Origin: Caenorhabditis remanei
Lineage: Eukaryota; Nematoda; Chromadorea; Rhabditida; Rhabditidae
Assembly: GCF_010183535.1 (NCBI RefSeq)
Contig: NC_071329.1
Location: forward strand, 15,762,879-15,826,878
DNA length: 64,000 bases
Direction: 5' to 3'
Part shown: piece after piece, positions 1-11,500 of the stretch
Numbering within the stretch: position 1 is the first letter of the stretch
Layout of the letters: each line of letters starts with the position of its first letter
Program-made: the position numbers and the translations under genes
The notes under the pieces: generated by a model
Seen by the model: only the letters and a program-made list of their open reading frames with translations
Database searches by the model: none
Told to the model about the DNA's origin: nothing

Positions 1-242
1 AACACCGAGTTATTCTGGGTATTAGGCAAAAGTATAAAAAATTTGAAAATTTGAATTTTTTTGAATTTTTTTTTTGATTTTTTCGCAAAAAAGTCGAATT
101 TTCGACTATGTTTTTACATATCGATAAAAGTAAAGTGTACATAGGATTTTTGACTATTTTTGATGAAAAATTTTGTGAAAAATTGTGCTCATTTTTTGAC
201 TCCGGGCCGACCGGGCCGGGCCGATATTTTGCAAGAATGTCC
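1..242. repeat. Dispersed repeat E (GGCCCGG / TTTTCGAC family), copy 1
   Basis: This AT-rich stretch has runs such as CGAATTTTCGACTA and ends in a GC-rich block (CCGGGCCGGGCC followed by ATTTTGCAAG). The same two-part composition recurs near 7.75-7.86, 9.76-10.06, 11.96-12.18, 28.50-28.62, 41.10-41.27, 42.23-42.37, 44.93-45.12, 47.93-48.12, 48.93-49.13 and 49.22-49.46 kb, in both orientations. No coding capacity is apparent. It is a dispersed non-coding repeat of unknown origin. Confidence 0.6.
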
Positions 243-344
243 TAGGCGGTTTTCTTCTACTCTGATATGGAGAAAAACGTCATTTACCTTTATCTTAAAT
301 AAAATTTCTGCTGAAAATTTCAACTTGAAATCCAGAATAAAATC

Positions 345-960
345 TTGTCACTCACTTTTTACTGGAATACTGCTAGATTGTATGAATAAAATAGTTTTTA
401 GAATTTTAGAAAAATCAGAAGAAACAAGAGGCGACCTTAACACGAAAGGTCTTGGAATGAATGAATGAAGAAAAAGAAAGAGGATAGAAGAGGTGGTGCT
501 AGGGAATGAGCATATTGTCGTGGCCGACCATCGGATCTCCCATAAATCAATCTTGGAGAAGGATAGAGTGGAGCAAATGATACAAAGAGGTGCCGCAAGA
601 ACAGTTGACACCACACCTGTTGAGTCATCAGCAGTAAGAGGTCAACAAAGAGATAGTGGAGAAACCCAAGGAGGAGCAGAAGTGTACAACAGCCGTGACA
701 CCTCCGCAAGGATAGAGAGCATATAGGACGGTGAGACCCAGCGAGGCAAGGAGCCGAAGAGAACAGTATAAATACCCCTCTGTTGTAATATAAAATCTAT
801 TCTACCAAAATCTATTTGATTCTTAATTCTAAATTGTATACTATTGATATTATAAAACGACTTAAATAAACTATTATTACAACCACCGAACATTACACAT
901 ATGTAGAACAATGGTTATTAATTTTTTGTTGACTTAATTGCTATGGTACTGTATATCAAA
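345..960. repeat. Repeat with internal LTR-like block; inverted partner at 5.9-6.17 kb
   Basis: Bases about 360-480 and 900-960 match, in reverse complement, bases about 6040-6170 and 5930-5995. The shared parts include the GGAATGAATGAATGAAG block and GACTTAATTGC. Between them this copy carries about 400 extra bases that the partner lacks. The extra block contains a TATAAATA box near 768 and an AATAAA near 866, and ends ACATTACACA. That order suggests a solo LTR, but no convincing target duplication was found, so the LTR call is weak. No protein is encoded; the open frames here look like chance. Confidence 0.4.
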
Positions 961-1235
961 AGGATAATAAGTATTTTCTGAACTGTCCCGTCCTAGAACT
1001 GTCCCTCTCTAGAACCGTGTCCCGTTCCATAACTGTTCCCTATCAGAACTGTGCTTTGTCCGAAGTGTCATTTTCAAGAACTGTTCTAAATCGAAAAATA
1101 CTTGAAAAAAATTGAGAGATTTTGGTTTGATTTTTTTATTTTGTACATTTTCTATGGTATGGTGAATTTATTGAAATGGGTCACCAAATTGACAGAAAGT
1201 TGTCAAAAGTTCAAAACAAATAATTGTAGCTTCCA

Positions 1236-4200
1236 TCAAATAGTAGTTTCCCTCTCTGTTGGACCAACTGCATAGTTCCTTCTACAATTTCTGCAGAACA
1301 GATTCCATGGATTCACAAATGAGATGACCGCCTTCACATTCCTCTTGTTGCACAGAATATACGTTAGTTCTGTTACAAATGGCACGGTGAAAAAGTTGGA
1401 AGCGTTTTGTAAGACAAATACCTGCAGTTATAATGTTAATTATAGTTATTCCTTAATTTTATTGGCTTGGCACTGGTCTTTCATCTGCGCTCCACCGAAA
1501 TTTCCTTTCGCACAAAATTTTCTTTGGTTTCGGTAAAACGCGGTTGTCAGAAGCATCCCCTGCTAATAACTCAAACTCACCTCTCTTAGTTCACCAATTG
1601 TGTCGTAACGAAGAATAAATAAGTGGACAATTAGATAGATAGTGGGAAGTTTCAACAAATTAATGGAAAGCGCTTGAAAAAATATATAAAGTTCCGGTTT
1701 GGATGAAATCACTGATGCAATATTCACTTTGTTAGTTACACTTATAAATATTGGAATATAAATGAAGGTGGAGATCACGGACAACGCTTCCAAGAAGAAT
1801 GAGAATTGCTGAAATGGAAAGTTTTATTTTTATTTTTATTCCAAATTATAATACTTCCTACAATTCTAAGAAACTTTTATTATTGACGCATATGCTAAAA
1901 ATCGCTACAACTCCTGTTCTCCTGACTTAAAAGGAGTCTAGGTGGAAGAGTTTTTTAACACGGCCGTGTAGTCCTCTCGGACAAAATTATTTTTAAGAAG
2001 TCAAGAATTAAACATAAATTTTGTCCGAGAGGACTACACGGCCGCGCTGAAAAACTATTCTATTAAAACGGGAATTGTAGCTTTTAGACCAGATTCTTAG
2101 CACGCGTTTGAAAAAATTTTGCTTGACTGGCGTGCCTCTGGCGCTTTTTTCAAAATCCTTAAAGATTGGAAGTCGGGTGGCTGGTGTTCCGTTGACGCCA
2201 TTTGGATAATTTCAAAAAAGAAAATTGAGAACCAGCTGGCGTATGGTTAGCGCGTTTCTCTGAACATTTCAGAATCGGAGAATCGGACGCCTGGCGCACC
2301 GTTGACGCGTTTTAAAGTTCTGTGCAATGGTGACTGTGGCTCGTCAGTCCCTTTTTAAGAATTATCAATTAAAAATGAGTAGTCTGGTGTGCCATCGACG
2401 CGTTTTCTTGAATTATGAAAGCTTCTTAGAATTGTTTGAAGTATTATAATTTGAAACAAAAAATATGACTTAATAAAAGAAATATTATTAAAATTAAACT
2501 TACAATGTACATTTCATCCAGAGAAACAACTATTCCACCATCGATTTCCAGTTTTTCAGCACTCCAAACGGTGAAATTTTCAGCAGTCCACTCGATTTTA
2601 GCAATTACTAACCCTCCATTAATTAGAATCACTATCAGATATAAAATAAATATCGCAGCTGTCCAGGTTTTTTGGCCGAACCCGATCTCATAATTCGGAA
2701 GAAAATAAATAGTGAATCTCTGTACTGCGAGAATAATCAGAAGAATATTAAACACGGGAGATGTTATAGTTGTGATGAAAAAGTAGGGAAAGAACATGTC
2801 ATATCTATTTGAGTGGAGGAATGATGCGAGGATACAGTGGAAAATGAATATAACGATAAGAAGAATATAGAGACAAACGTAACGATAGAAGTGTTGGATT
2901 ATTGGATATAGTGGCAGCTGAAAATAATATAATCAGATAATAAGAAAAAAGTTTAGAGTAACAGATAACTGAAGTCACATATTTTTATTTCAGACTATGA
3001 TACTTCAGACAATTCTATGAAGCTTTCATCAAAACGCGCCGACGGTACACCAAACACCTCATTTTTAAGAGATAATTCTTAAAAAGCGACTGACGCGCCC
3101 CAGCTAGCTAGCCATTTCATAGTTTTGAATTTTAAAACGCGTCAAAGGTGCGCCAGTCCGATTTTCCGATTCTGAAATTTTCAGAGAAACGCGCTAACAA
3201 TACGCCAGATGGCGTTCAATTTTCATTTTTAAAATTATCCAATAGGCGTCAACGTCAACGGTCGGTACGCCAGCCATCCGATTTCCTAACTTTGAGAATT
3301 TTGAAAAACGCGCCGACAACACGCCAGCACTAGTGGAAACCAAAGCCATAAAATTGTTTTGAAAGACGCGCCAGAGGCACGCCAGTCAATTAAAGTTTTT
3401 TTTTCAAACGCGTGCTAAAAATCGCTCTAAACCCTACAATTCCCGTTCTCCTGAGCCTGGGTGGAAGAGGTTTTTCCTATTTTTTCCCACGCAAATGCTG
3501 AAAATCGTTGAAAGAATACTGAAAAAATGTTTCCTTTTCTTGTTTATCCCCTTGTTTATTCCCTTTCGAATATTCTTCGTTCGAGTTAAAAAATTGCAAA
3601 AAAGGAGGTTTCGTATATTTAACAAGGCAGATGGAGTGATGGATGAGGTGGCTGGAGAGGTAGCTTTTTTGATTGGAAGGTCGCAACTCACTTCCTCGAA
3701 AAAAATATTCATCATTTTGGTCTTTTTCGATTTTGAATGACGTCCCTTCCTGATTAATGAGGGGTAAGAATAGGGATAGACAATTTAATTAAAAAATGAA
3801 ATATGACTTTTTTCAAAAAGTAAATTGGATTTATTCCTGCTTTTTTGATATGCAGGTGCTAGGTTTAACCGAAAAAAGCGAGAAAAAAGAAAGAAAAATG
3901 AGCTTGCTTCGAAAACTTTAACTCCCTATTGTTCGTGCACGTTATAAGCACGCGATTTGGCTGAGCGGCGACTCAACCTGCCAAGTGGTGTGCAAACGCG
4001 CTTCACTAGACTTCCGGTTTCGCGGGAAAATAATTTGAATTCAAATGGACTAAAAATGACCCCGTGGTTTTGATTTCTTTCACTCACACTTTTCTCATTT
4101 GGACGATTTTTCGAAAACAATCGAAAGTAGAATGGAAATAAAATAATAGAGATTATAAAGCCAAGTAAACAAGTAAAACAGATTACATAGCTTCCAACAA

Positions 4201-4357
4201 GAAACAACGAACCAAATCTGAACAATGTCCAGCCGATTCTCTTGAAGAATTCATAGAAAATCATGAGTAAAGGTTCCGGGTTGGTTTTCTTCTTTGGATG
4301 AAATTTATGATGAGTGAAAAAATCATTTCGAAGTTTGAATGGAGTCGTTGAATCCAT
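1236..4357 (-). CDS. Srz-class seven-transmembrane chemoreceptor
   Basis: Exons are 4357-4088, 2917-2504, 1808-1581 and 1421-1236. All junctions are phase 0 and give 365 residues. Hydrophobic segments start near residue 50 and end in the FPFYFRLFSKN block. Exon 2 begins LPLYPIIQHFYRYV and carries LAVQRFTIYFLP near residues 153-164; exon 3 has FIYIPIFISV. As I recall them, these match the Srz family (PI-nHFY, QRF-IYFFP, YIPI-IS). Members are presumed G-protein-coupled chemoreceptors of ciliated sensory neurons. The gene looks intact. The introns of 414, 695 and 159 bases listed by position (1422-1580, 1809-2503, 2918-4087) carry repeats: the last holds a MITE and the two larger ones hold opposite arms of an inverted repeat bracketing exon 2. 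Family assignment is confident; the start Met could lie slightly downstream. Confidence 0.85.
1486..1567. mobile_element. Type-A MITE, degenerate copy in Srz intron 3
   Basis: The sequence runs from CTGCGCTCCACCGAAATTTC to CCCTGCTAATA and keeps both terminal blocks of the type-A element (CGCTCCACCGAAAT and GGTTTCGGTA...GCTAATA). The middle is shortened. Confidence 0.6.
2045..2425. repeat. Left arm of intronic inverted repeat around Srz exon 2
   Basis: This arm is rich in motifs such as GGCGTGCCTCTGGCGC and CCATCGACGCGTTTTC. Read in reverse complement it matches 3010-3440 at several ordered anchors, including AAAACGCGCCGACGGT, TTTTTAAGAGATAATTC and GCTACAATTCCCGT. It lies wholly in intron 2 of the chemoreceptor gene. 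Confidence 0.65.
3010..3440. repeat. Right arm of intronic inverted repeat around Srz exon 2
   Basis: This is the partner of 2045-2425 in opposite orientation and lies in intron 1 of the same gene. It contains repeated ACGCGCC...GCCAG units (for example near 3033, 3180, 3310 and 3365). Similar GCGCC-AG units are scattered at 6.8, 7.25, 45.9-46.9, 58.4, 58.8 and 60.7-62.8 kb. Confidence 0.65.
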
Positions 4358-4582
4358 GAGTTTTCGATTTGTAAAGTGAGAGTTTTCAAGAGAAAATGAG
4401 AATGAATATCAGCTGCATATGAGCGGTGAAACATGGAATAATCAGAGATCGAAGTTTGAAATTTCAGAATCCAGGTGACCCATTTTTCAGGGCTTTTTTA
4501 GTAATTCTTTTCATTTTAATTTTAAATTTTTTTCAAACGAAATTCATTTTTTTTTACCAGAATAAACTGTTTTACGATGAGT

Positions 4583-4790
4583 CGTCATATCTCAAAAGTG
4601 GGCGGAGCTAACAAAACGTTGTTAACTAGCAAAAAGTAGAGAATGTCAAGAATATTATTTTTGAGATATGCGCCTTTGAAGATTGCTCCTGCACACTCTC
4701 TCCCTCTCGCCTCGAAGCTATCATCTTTAAAGGCGCAGATATCAAAAGTGGGTGGAGCTAGACACAAACTGTCAATTTGAAAAATGTAGC
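4583..4790. repeat. Type-C palindromic repeat (GTTGACAACTTTTTGAT family)
   Basis: The arms are ATCTCAAAAGTGGGCGGAGC and its near reverse complement, enclosing GCGCCTTTGAAGAT and ATCTTTAAAGGCGC. The same palindrome recurs at 11.09-11.25, 27.95-28.13 and 32.05-32.21 kb, with partial copies near 11.38 and 26.7 kb. It is non-coding. Confidence 0.65.
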
Positions 4791-5008
4791 TCTAGGTTTG
4801 TTTCACAAGAATATATAAAATTCAGAAGTCTCCGAGAGATTCTGAAGCTGTGAAATTTTCGAGATGAGATTGTCAATCGAAGATTACAAACAAATATGGA
4901 TAATGTTCAAAAATATCACCTGCCGAGGAACAATTGTAAATCCAAGTCGCGCATGTATCACCATTATGTCCATGTGTGTGTCAGTCAGTCTGGATGTCTG
5001 AATCGCTT

Positions 5009-5357
5009 TTAATTTATTTATTTGAAACGAAGGAACAAGTCACTGACACATTACATTCAGAAAAGGAGTTAAGTGAGATTTTAATTAGACCGGGTCACAG
5101 AATTAGAGGTATGGGCATTGAGGGTAAGATATTTAGTAAGATTTAGTTTGGCAATATTAGATTTAAAACACCGGGAAGAAATTTTAACGGGGAAAACATG
5201 TTCAGGAAGTTCATTCCAGCAATTTAGTGTACGATTTCCAATGAATTGTGAACGTTGATTAGACGTATTCTTTAAAGCGCACCGAATGTAATATTTGTGC
5301 CTACGTAAATTGGCGACATCAGGATAATACGTACGAAGATTAATACGTACGAAGATT
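5009..5357 (-). pseudogene. 5'-truncated non-LTR retrotransposon (LINE) tail
   Basis: Minus-strand translation of about 5060-5350 gives an open stretch reading NLRRHKYYIRCALKN, then FIGNRTLNCWNELPEH, SSRCFKSNIAKLNL and a TAA stop. The R-LNCWN-LP...FK-NI pattern is the typical C-terminus of jockey/CR1-type LINE ORF2 proteins, after the reverse transcriptase. Only this tail is present, as expected for 5'-truncated insertion. At its 5' edge the 15-17 base unit AATACGTACGAAGATT is tandemly duplicated (about 5325-5357). It is dead as a mobile element. Confidence 0.6.
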
Positions 5358-5889
5358 AATCTTAATAACTATGCCTGCTATCTACTATGTTAAGACCCCT
5401 GATCAATTTTTAACGATAACATTTATTTCAAATTTAAAGGGAGACAGCGGTATTCCAAAAATTGAGATTTTTATATGAATCGACTCAGAATTTTGTAGAA
5501 AAGAGAAAAGTCTCTTGGAGCCAGGTCCGAAAATTTGTCTAAAACGAGTTATGAGGCCTCAAAGTGTCAAAATAGGGCCTCTCGCCGTGAAGATTTGCCT
5601 TTTATTTCAAAGTAAAATTATCTCGCCGTGAACATGAAAAATTTTGAAATATAAGGCAAATCTTCACGCCGAGAAGCCCTTTTCAAGGAACGGCCCTTTT
5701 TCAAAAGTTATACTTCCGAAATTACCAATAATTTATTTCAAAGTTTTTTTGATTAAAAAAAGTATGAAGTGCTCCACCAAAGAAGCGTACTGGATAAAGA
5801 GGATTTTGGATTCTTAACTGAAAAACTTATTTACCGATAATCTTAACCTCAAGAAACTTTATGGCATTTTTAATGACCAGTACTGTACA
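5358..5889. other. Non-coding segment with one strong hairpin
   Basis: No coding exon is supported. Bases about 5577-5682 form an imperfect hairpin: CTCGCCGTGAAGATTTGCCT on the left and AAGGCAAATCTTCACGCCGAG on the right, with CTCGCCGTGAA repeated inside. I see no splice-supported gene. Confidence 0.5.
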
Positions 5890-6175
5890 TATGTCACTAA
5901 TAGTGGTCAAATGGCCATAAGAACATGGCAATTAAGTCAACAAATAATAAAAGATGCACCCTCTGCGCGAAGGTAAAACCATTGTTCTATACAAACATCA
6001 GTTGACCTTGAATACGCCATACCCCTTCTCTCCTCTCTTTCCCCCTTCATTCATTCATTCCAAGACTCTTCGTGTTAGAGTCGTCTCTTGTTTCTTATGA
6101 TTTTTCTAAAATTCTAACTCTATCTATCTTATTTAGTATGTATTCCAGTAAACGTAAGTAACAAAATTGAACTAT
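5890..6175. repeat. Inverted partner of the 345-960 repeat, without the LTR-like block
   Basis: This segment contains CAATTAAGTCAACAAATAATA, AACCATTGTTCTA and CATTCATTCATTCCAAGACTC, which are reverse complements of parts of 345-960. About 32 bases stand here where the other copy has about 400. Together the two copies bracket the chemoreceptor gene and the LINE tail. Confidence 0.5.
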
Positions 6176-6483
6176 TGATTTGACTAGAAATTCGTTTATT
6201 TCAGATGTTCAAAACTACCTTGTTTTTGTCATGCCGAAATCATTCCGCCGTTTTCTTAATCGAGAATGCCCACGATGGGACAAAGTATAATTGTGGAGCG
6301 CTTCAAGTAAGTTTGTTGTGCCGTATTACTTAGTTATTTTTTGTATTTTGCAGCGCACGAGAAGCCCGGTTTTATTATCGTTCAATGAGAGAGTATATCA
6401 CAATTGAAGAATATTTCATGATACGGTATGGACGAAAATTAATAGCTCCTGAACTGTCGAATCCTTGCACACAATTTTCTTGA
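6138..6483 (+). pseudogene. Short PAZ-like (Argonaute-related) remnant
   Basis: Three exon-like blocks with good splice sites are visible: 6138-6153, 6205-6306 and 6354-6483. Block 2 reads ENAHDGTKYNCGALQ in one frame. Block 3 reads AREARFYYRSMREYITIEEY and then FMIRYGRKLIAPELSNPC before a stop. The order DG-Y-V-L...A--F---...T--EYF---Y---L--P-L--PC resembles the C-terminal half of an Argonaute PAZ domain. Blocks 2 and 3 do not join in frame with the obvious splice sites, and the rest of an Argonaute is absent. I read it as a fragment or pseudogene; the family call is tentative. Confidence 0.35.
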
Positions 6484-7954
6484 AGAAGAGGAGGTATCGA
6501 GGTTATATATATTGAATAATGCGTTTTGTTTCCAAAAAAAGTTTACCGAATTTTGTTTCAAAAAACGAGCTTTTCTGATTTTAACTCTTAAATAATTGTA
6601 TTTCCTCAATTTGTTTTTTAAAATTTAGATAATAAAAGTATTTATTTGCAACTGTGTTATGTTATTTTTATTTTACAAGACGAAGAGCTATGGTTATACT
6701 TTGAGAAGATATAGGGGAATATTTTTTGAGGTTGTGGGATAATTATAAGGGTCTTGTCGGGGTTAATCCTGTGGCGTTGTTTACTTGCTTAACAAAAAAC
6801 GCGCCAAAGGCACCCTAGATTGAATAAAAGGATTTTAAGCTAGAAAAAGGTCACTTTTTTCGATTTTTCAGGTAATTTTCAGGTGATTTTAAGCAGCTTT
6901 TCATGATGTTCCACTCTCTGTCTTACGTATGATAAAACATAGTAAAAGAAGGGGCGCGCCAGACAGGTCGGTAATACGGGATTTTCAGTCAATTTGTAGT
7001 GTAATGGAAGGCTTCTGCGGCCTTCGGTGTAGCGGTTCGAATGTGTGATATTTATTCATAGAAACATCATCATCTCCTAAAACATGATAAGGGAACCGAC
7101 CACGAATGGTCGGGAGCAACGGTTAAATAGTAGTTATTATCAGTGGCACACAGGAGCTACGTCAATACATGGAAAGTTCTAGAGAAGGGTTGCGTAAGGA
7201 GCACAAAGTGATCTATAGTGACTCACGGGGCATAACAGTAGATCAAAAACGCGCCAAAGGCACCCCAAAATTGGAATATTGACATCCAGGTATCACTAGT
7301 ACACGGGGGTTGGGGATGAGTACTGTAATTAATCGCGCTCTACTTCACTTGGAGCGAAATTCAAATTTTAATTTTTTCAATTCCACCTTTTACTGTGGCA
7401 TTTGAGCCGATGTATGACAGTTTTCCCTCATTTTCGGTCAGTTTTGTGACCGTCGCGCGTCTTTTCAAGATCAACTCCATTAAAATATGATTAAATTTTT
7501 TAAATAAAAATTTATTTTGAGCTTCGCGCTAAAGTTTTCGCTCACTCCCAGACCCCGTGCTAGTATGTCCAGCTGTGTGTCACTAAGTCCGGATGTCTGG
7601 AATTTTTGTTACATTCAGTAAGTATGTAATCTTTACGTTAAAAATTTATTTCGAATTTAAAGTCTGAAATTGGACAACACATGACAGACATCTACGAGGT
7701 CAGGGTTATTTGGAGTGGAATTTCGATTCGAATTACTTATTTACATACTTTTCAAGGACGGCCCGAAGCCCCGGATAATTGGCACCAAAATTCAATTTTT
7801 CAATTTTTCAATTTTTTCGCGAAAAATCGAAAATTTGAAAAACAAAATGTCAAAAAAAAATTTTTATCTGTTCTTTTTTAGAAGGGAGTTGACAAGTATG
7901 CGTATTCAAATTTCGTAGAGAAAAGTGTTTTGTATTTCCGACGAGATCTGGTAT
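6484..7954. other. Intergenic, repeat-rich, no gene seen
   Basis: The stretch holds an AATAAA-type signal after 6620, GCGCCAAAGGCACCC repeat units near 6800 and 7245, the TCCGGATGTCTGG microrepeat near 7590, and a type-E repeat at 7745-7860. The two overlapping open frames at 7681-7918 lie in this repeat and have no splice support. Confidence 0.5.
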
Positions 7955-8048
7955 AAGCTCGGCACAGTTCTTACAACGGCGCTCCACCGAAATTCTCCAT
8001 TTTCTTTGGTTCGGTAGAGCGCGCTTGTGAGAAGCGTGCCGTGCTAAT
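7955..8048. mobile_element. Type-A MITE, short copy
   Basis: The left end is AGCTCGGCACAGTTCTTACA and the right end is GAAGCGTGCCGTGCTAATA. Inner blocks CGCTCCACCGAAAT and GGTTCGGTAGAGCGCG are kept and the core is deleted. Confidence 0.7.
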
Positions 8049-8137
8049 AGTAAGAGTATCAATAAATAATAACAATTGGGTGGGTAAATGAAGCATATTA
8101 AAAATTGAAGCGAAAATTGCTTCGAGCCTCAAAATGA

Positions 8138-8520
8138 TCAAAAACTGAATCCGTCCGACTTCACGTCCTTGATGATTTTCGCCATCAATGGAGCGTATTT
8201 TTTGGCGTTTTTCTTGTTTGTTTTGGTGGTTGGAGAGGTGACTTTCTCGAGTGGAGACTTTTCGGTTGGTGACTTGATTCCTGGAGATTTTGGTTTGACG
8301 ACCTTCTTGATTGGCGCTGGTTTGGTGGGGCTCTTCATTGGGATCATGTCGATCATGATCTGGAAAATAATGTTATTTTTCAGAAATCACTATCCATATC
8401 TCTATCGTTTACCGTATGACGAACTTGGGCGAGTTTGTGATAAGTTCTCTCGGCGAAATCATTCAACTTATCCTGCTCCGCCATCTTTTTTTTTAAGTCA
8501 GTCGAGTTGTCGGTCGTCAT
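8138..8520 (-). CDS. Small Lys/Pro/Ser-Thr-rich protein, function unknown
   Basis: Two exons, 8520-8413 and 8359-8138, join in phase 0 around a 53-base intron and encode 109 residues. A possible trans-splice acceptor (TTAATTACAG) lies 10 bases before the ATG. The N-terminus is polar (MTTDNSTDLKKKMAEQ). The C-terminal two thirds is basic and carries repeated S/T-P motifs (KSPTKP, KPKSPG, KSPTEKSP, VTSPTTKT), then KKNAKKYAPLMAKI. It is probably disordered and nuclear or phosphorylated, by composition only. I do not recognise a family. Its clean splice sites and codon continuity support a real gene. Confidence 0.6.
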
Positions 8521-8524
8521 TTTC

Positions 8525-11500
8525 AACCTCTGTAATTAATCCTTGTATAAAACTCTGAGACTCTGACGGGATTTGGATTAAGAGAAGAGAAAACAGAAAG
8601 ATTTAGTCAAAGTTCACGGGGCGAAGAAAAATCGTGTGATCTATATACATATTGCTTACGTGTATTAGATGGAGTAATTTTAGAAATATATAATCCGAGC
8701 TGAACTTTTGGAAATTGACCAGTAAAGTTCCCACACCTCCATACCTTTCTTGGCGTGAGAAAAAAAGTTGATGAGTGGACTAATGAACCCACATAAAGGT
8801 ATCTAGGGGCTGATTCACATGAGTTTGCACCTGTCGAGATATTTGAAATGGGCTGAATTAGAAAGAAAACTAGACTTTGATTTTTGTTGAAGGTACATAT
8901 TTCGGATTGGCCGGAGTTTGGAAATTAAGAAAAATTGATTGATTGAGATATAAGATACATGAATTGGGGTCACAGTCTGCTTACAAGTGAACCTTTTTCA
9001 TACACCGGTTGGGAATTTGATGAAACTTGGCACACATATACTTACGAATATGCTGAATTGAATGGCGTTGTCAGAATTTGCAAAGTTCTTCTCATTGGCT
9101 AGAAATCTCGATCTGAAAATTCTGAAAATCCAAGCCTCACTAAAAATTTCTAGCACTACATTTTTGCAGTTGACCAGTTTTCTGTTTGAGACAACCCTCA
9201 ATTGATTTAGGGAAAATCAGTAAGTAGCCTCTCCAAATACCGTAACTTCAAAGATCTATAGCTACCGTATCGCTCAAAAGGTTATCAACTTTGGCTGTAT
9301 TTAGTGGAAAATGACCAACTTTGAGAGGGTGTAATGCTAAAATTTAGTGTCCCACAGGTTAAATTATGTATGAACCATACAGAACAATGGTATATCTTCA
9401 TTTTTGTAGTTGACAACTTTTTTGTACGAGCACTCCCTAAAAAGTTATGATCATTCCGAGACGACAGCTCAAAAATCACTCTATTTTGCACTGAAATGGG
9501 ACGATTTGAGAGAGAAATGACTTTGTCAATATCTCAGAGATGAAAATAGCTGTTCGAGTCTCCCTCGTGACGTTGTGTTGGTCACTATTCAGCCTTGAAA
9601 CTAAGTCAAGGCTGAATATATTCAGAAACTAACTGCTGACTCTCTAAACTTTCAACAAGATCAGGTGCAACACATGTTTCTATTTCTCACGGCTTTTTCT
9701 CGTGGTCAGCAGATTTTTGGAGGTAAATAAATAACAAGGGCAGGTGAGAGCCGAGCCGATTTGAAAATTTTTACCATTAAAAATGTAGAATTTGTTGCAA
9801 AAAATTGAATTTTCGAATGTGCTTCAAAATTTTGACCGGTTCGATGGCCCTGCTTTATAAAAAGGACCAATTGTTTTCAACATTTTTTTGAAATTTTTTC
9901 AATTTTTCATCAAAAAGTGTGAACATTTTCGACGATTTTTCAGAATTTCTTCTAATTCTGATTCATAGTCGAAAATTTGACTTTTCTTGAAGGAAATTCG
10001 AAAAAATTGAATTTAGAACTTTGCGGGCTATAGGGCCGGGCCGAAATATCGCAAGTATGGTAAAAACCTATTCACATGAAATGTATCTTGTATAGACCTA
10101 AATGTAGTAAGAATTCAGGGTGCCTTTCTATTAGAGTGACTGGAGTCTGGAGTCTTATTCCGGCTCAAAAAGAGTCATTCATCAAAAACACACGGCGGAT
10201 ATGAAAAGAGTCCAAAAAGAAATCTTTTTTCTATCTGCTGCCCCTTGCCACAATTTATTATATCCCATTTCCCCTTTCCGATTTTATATTTCTTCTCTTC
10301 GTTACTCCATTTCCCCGCTCTCCTTCTATTTTCCAAGATTTCATCAAAAGGCAAGTATAACGAAAAATTTAATCAAAAAGTCCCCAAAATAGGTTGCGCC
10401 CCCCTCCCCTTTTTCCCGGATTAAACTTTGAATTTAAAATGAAAAAGTCGACACGGAAATGATGAATCCATTTAACTCCCGGAAATTGAATTTTTGGAGT
10501 TTTCAAAAAATAAAATAATGGGAGAATGACGCCAATGGATTCTGGAGTCACACGACTCGAATCAAAATTTCCGAAGGTTAGAAAAAAAATCTCAAAATAG
10601 AAAATCTTTCCTTTCACTTTTCATAATCCTCATCCCCTTTTATGCGATTTCGCTTTTTCAGACTCCGCCCCCCTTTTTAGTCTTTTTGAACCCCATCCCA
10701 GACCACGCCCCTTTTCCGTGGGCTCCTTCCGTGGGAGCTCCTCGAGATGTCAGGTGATTGGCAAGTGACAATAACATAAAAGTTTATTGTCTTTTTGTTT
10801 CATAATAATAGGTTTTTTGAGGGAAAAGGTGGCGGGCTGGGTTAGATTTTTTTGTTTTGGGGGGAGAGAAGAGCATGGAGAAGCCAGATTATTGGGGATG
10901 AAGTGACGTGGAGAGACTAGGATGAATGAGAAAACAAAAAGATTTTGAAAAGTTTATGGGTGGGCTGGATATGGGGAGAGCAATGTAACTAACTACAGTA
11001 TGTCCTGTATTCTAAAAACTCCGGTTTCTAGGAGGTGTCATGCGGCTCCAGATTTTCAATTTTTAGATATGTTATAGAGCAAAACAAGAGCTTTATTTTT
11101 GTAGTTGACAACTTTTTGATAGCCCCGCCCACTTTTGAGATATGCGCCTTTAAAGATAAAGACCTATCTTTTCTCTGCACCGTCTGTCTTTAAAGGCGCA
11201 TACCTCAAAAGTGGGCGGAGCTATCAAAAAATTGTCAACTTCGAAAATTAAGAGCTAGATTTGATCTACAAAACATGGGTAAATTTAATATTGAAAAAAA
11301 ATGATTAAAAACGGAAGACATGACGGGATCTCAAATACAGAACCGATCTTATCTTCCCTACATTATTTTAAGGACGCATATCTCAAAAGTTGGCAGAGCA
11401 ATCAAAAAGTTGTCAACTAGGAAAATGAAGATCTAGTCTGGATTACTGTACATGCTGAAAATTATAACTGATGGGCATTTTCTGACACTGTGGCATCAAG

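Noticed and set aside
3926..4087. Extension of Srz exon 1 to the end of its open frame
   Set aside because: A strong GTGAGT donor at 4087 and the family motif LPLYPI at the start of the next exon show that splicing ends the exon at 4088.
5577..5682. microRNA precursor reading of the CTCGCCGTGAA hairpin
   Set aside because: The arms are long with repeated internal words and no typical 22-base duplex geometry; without small-RNA data it is just an inverted repeat.
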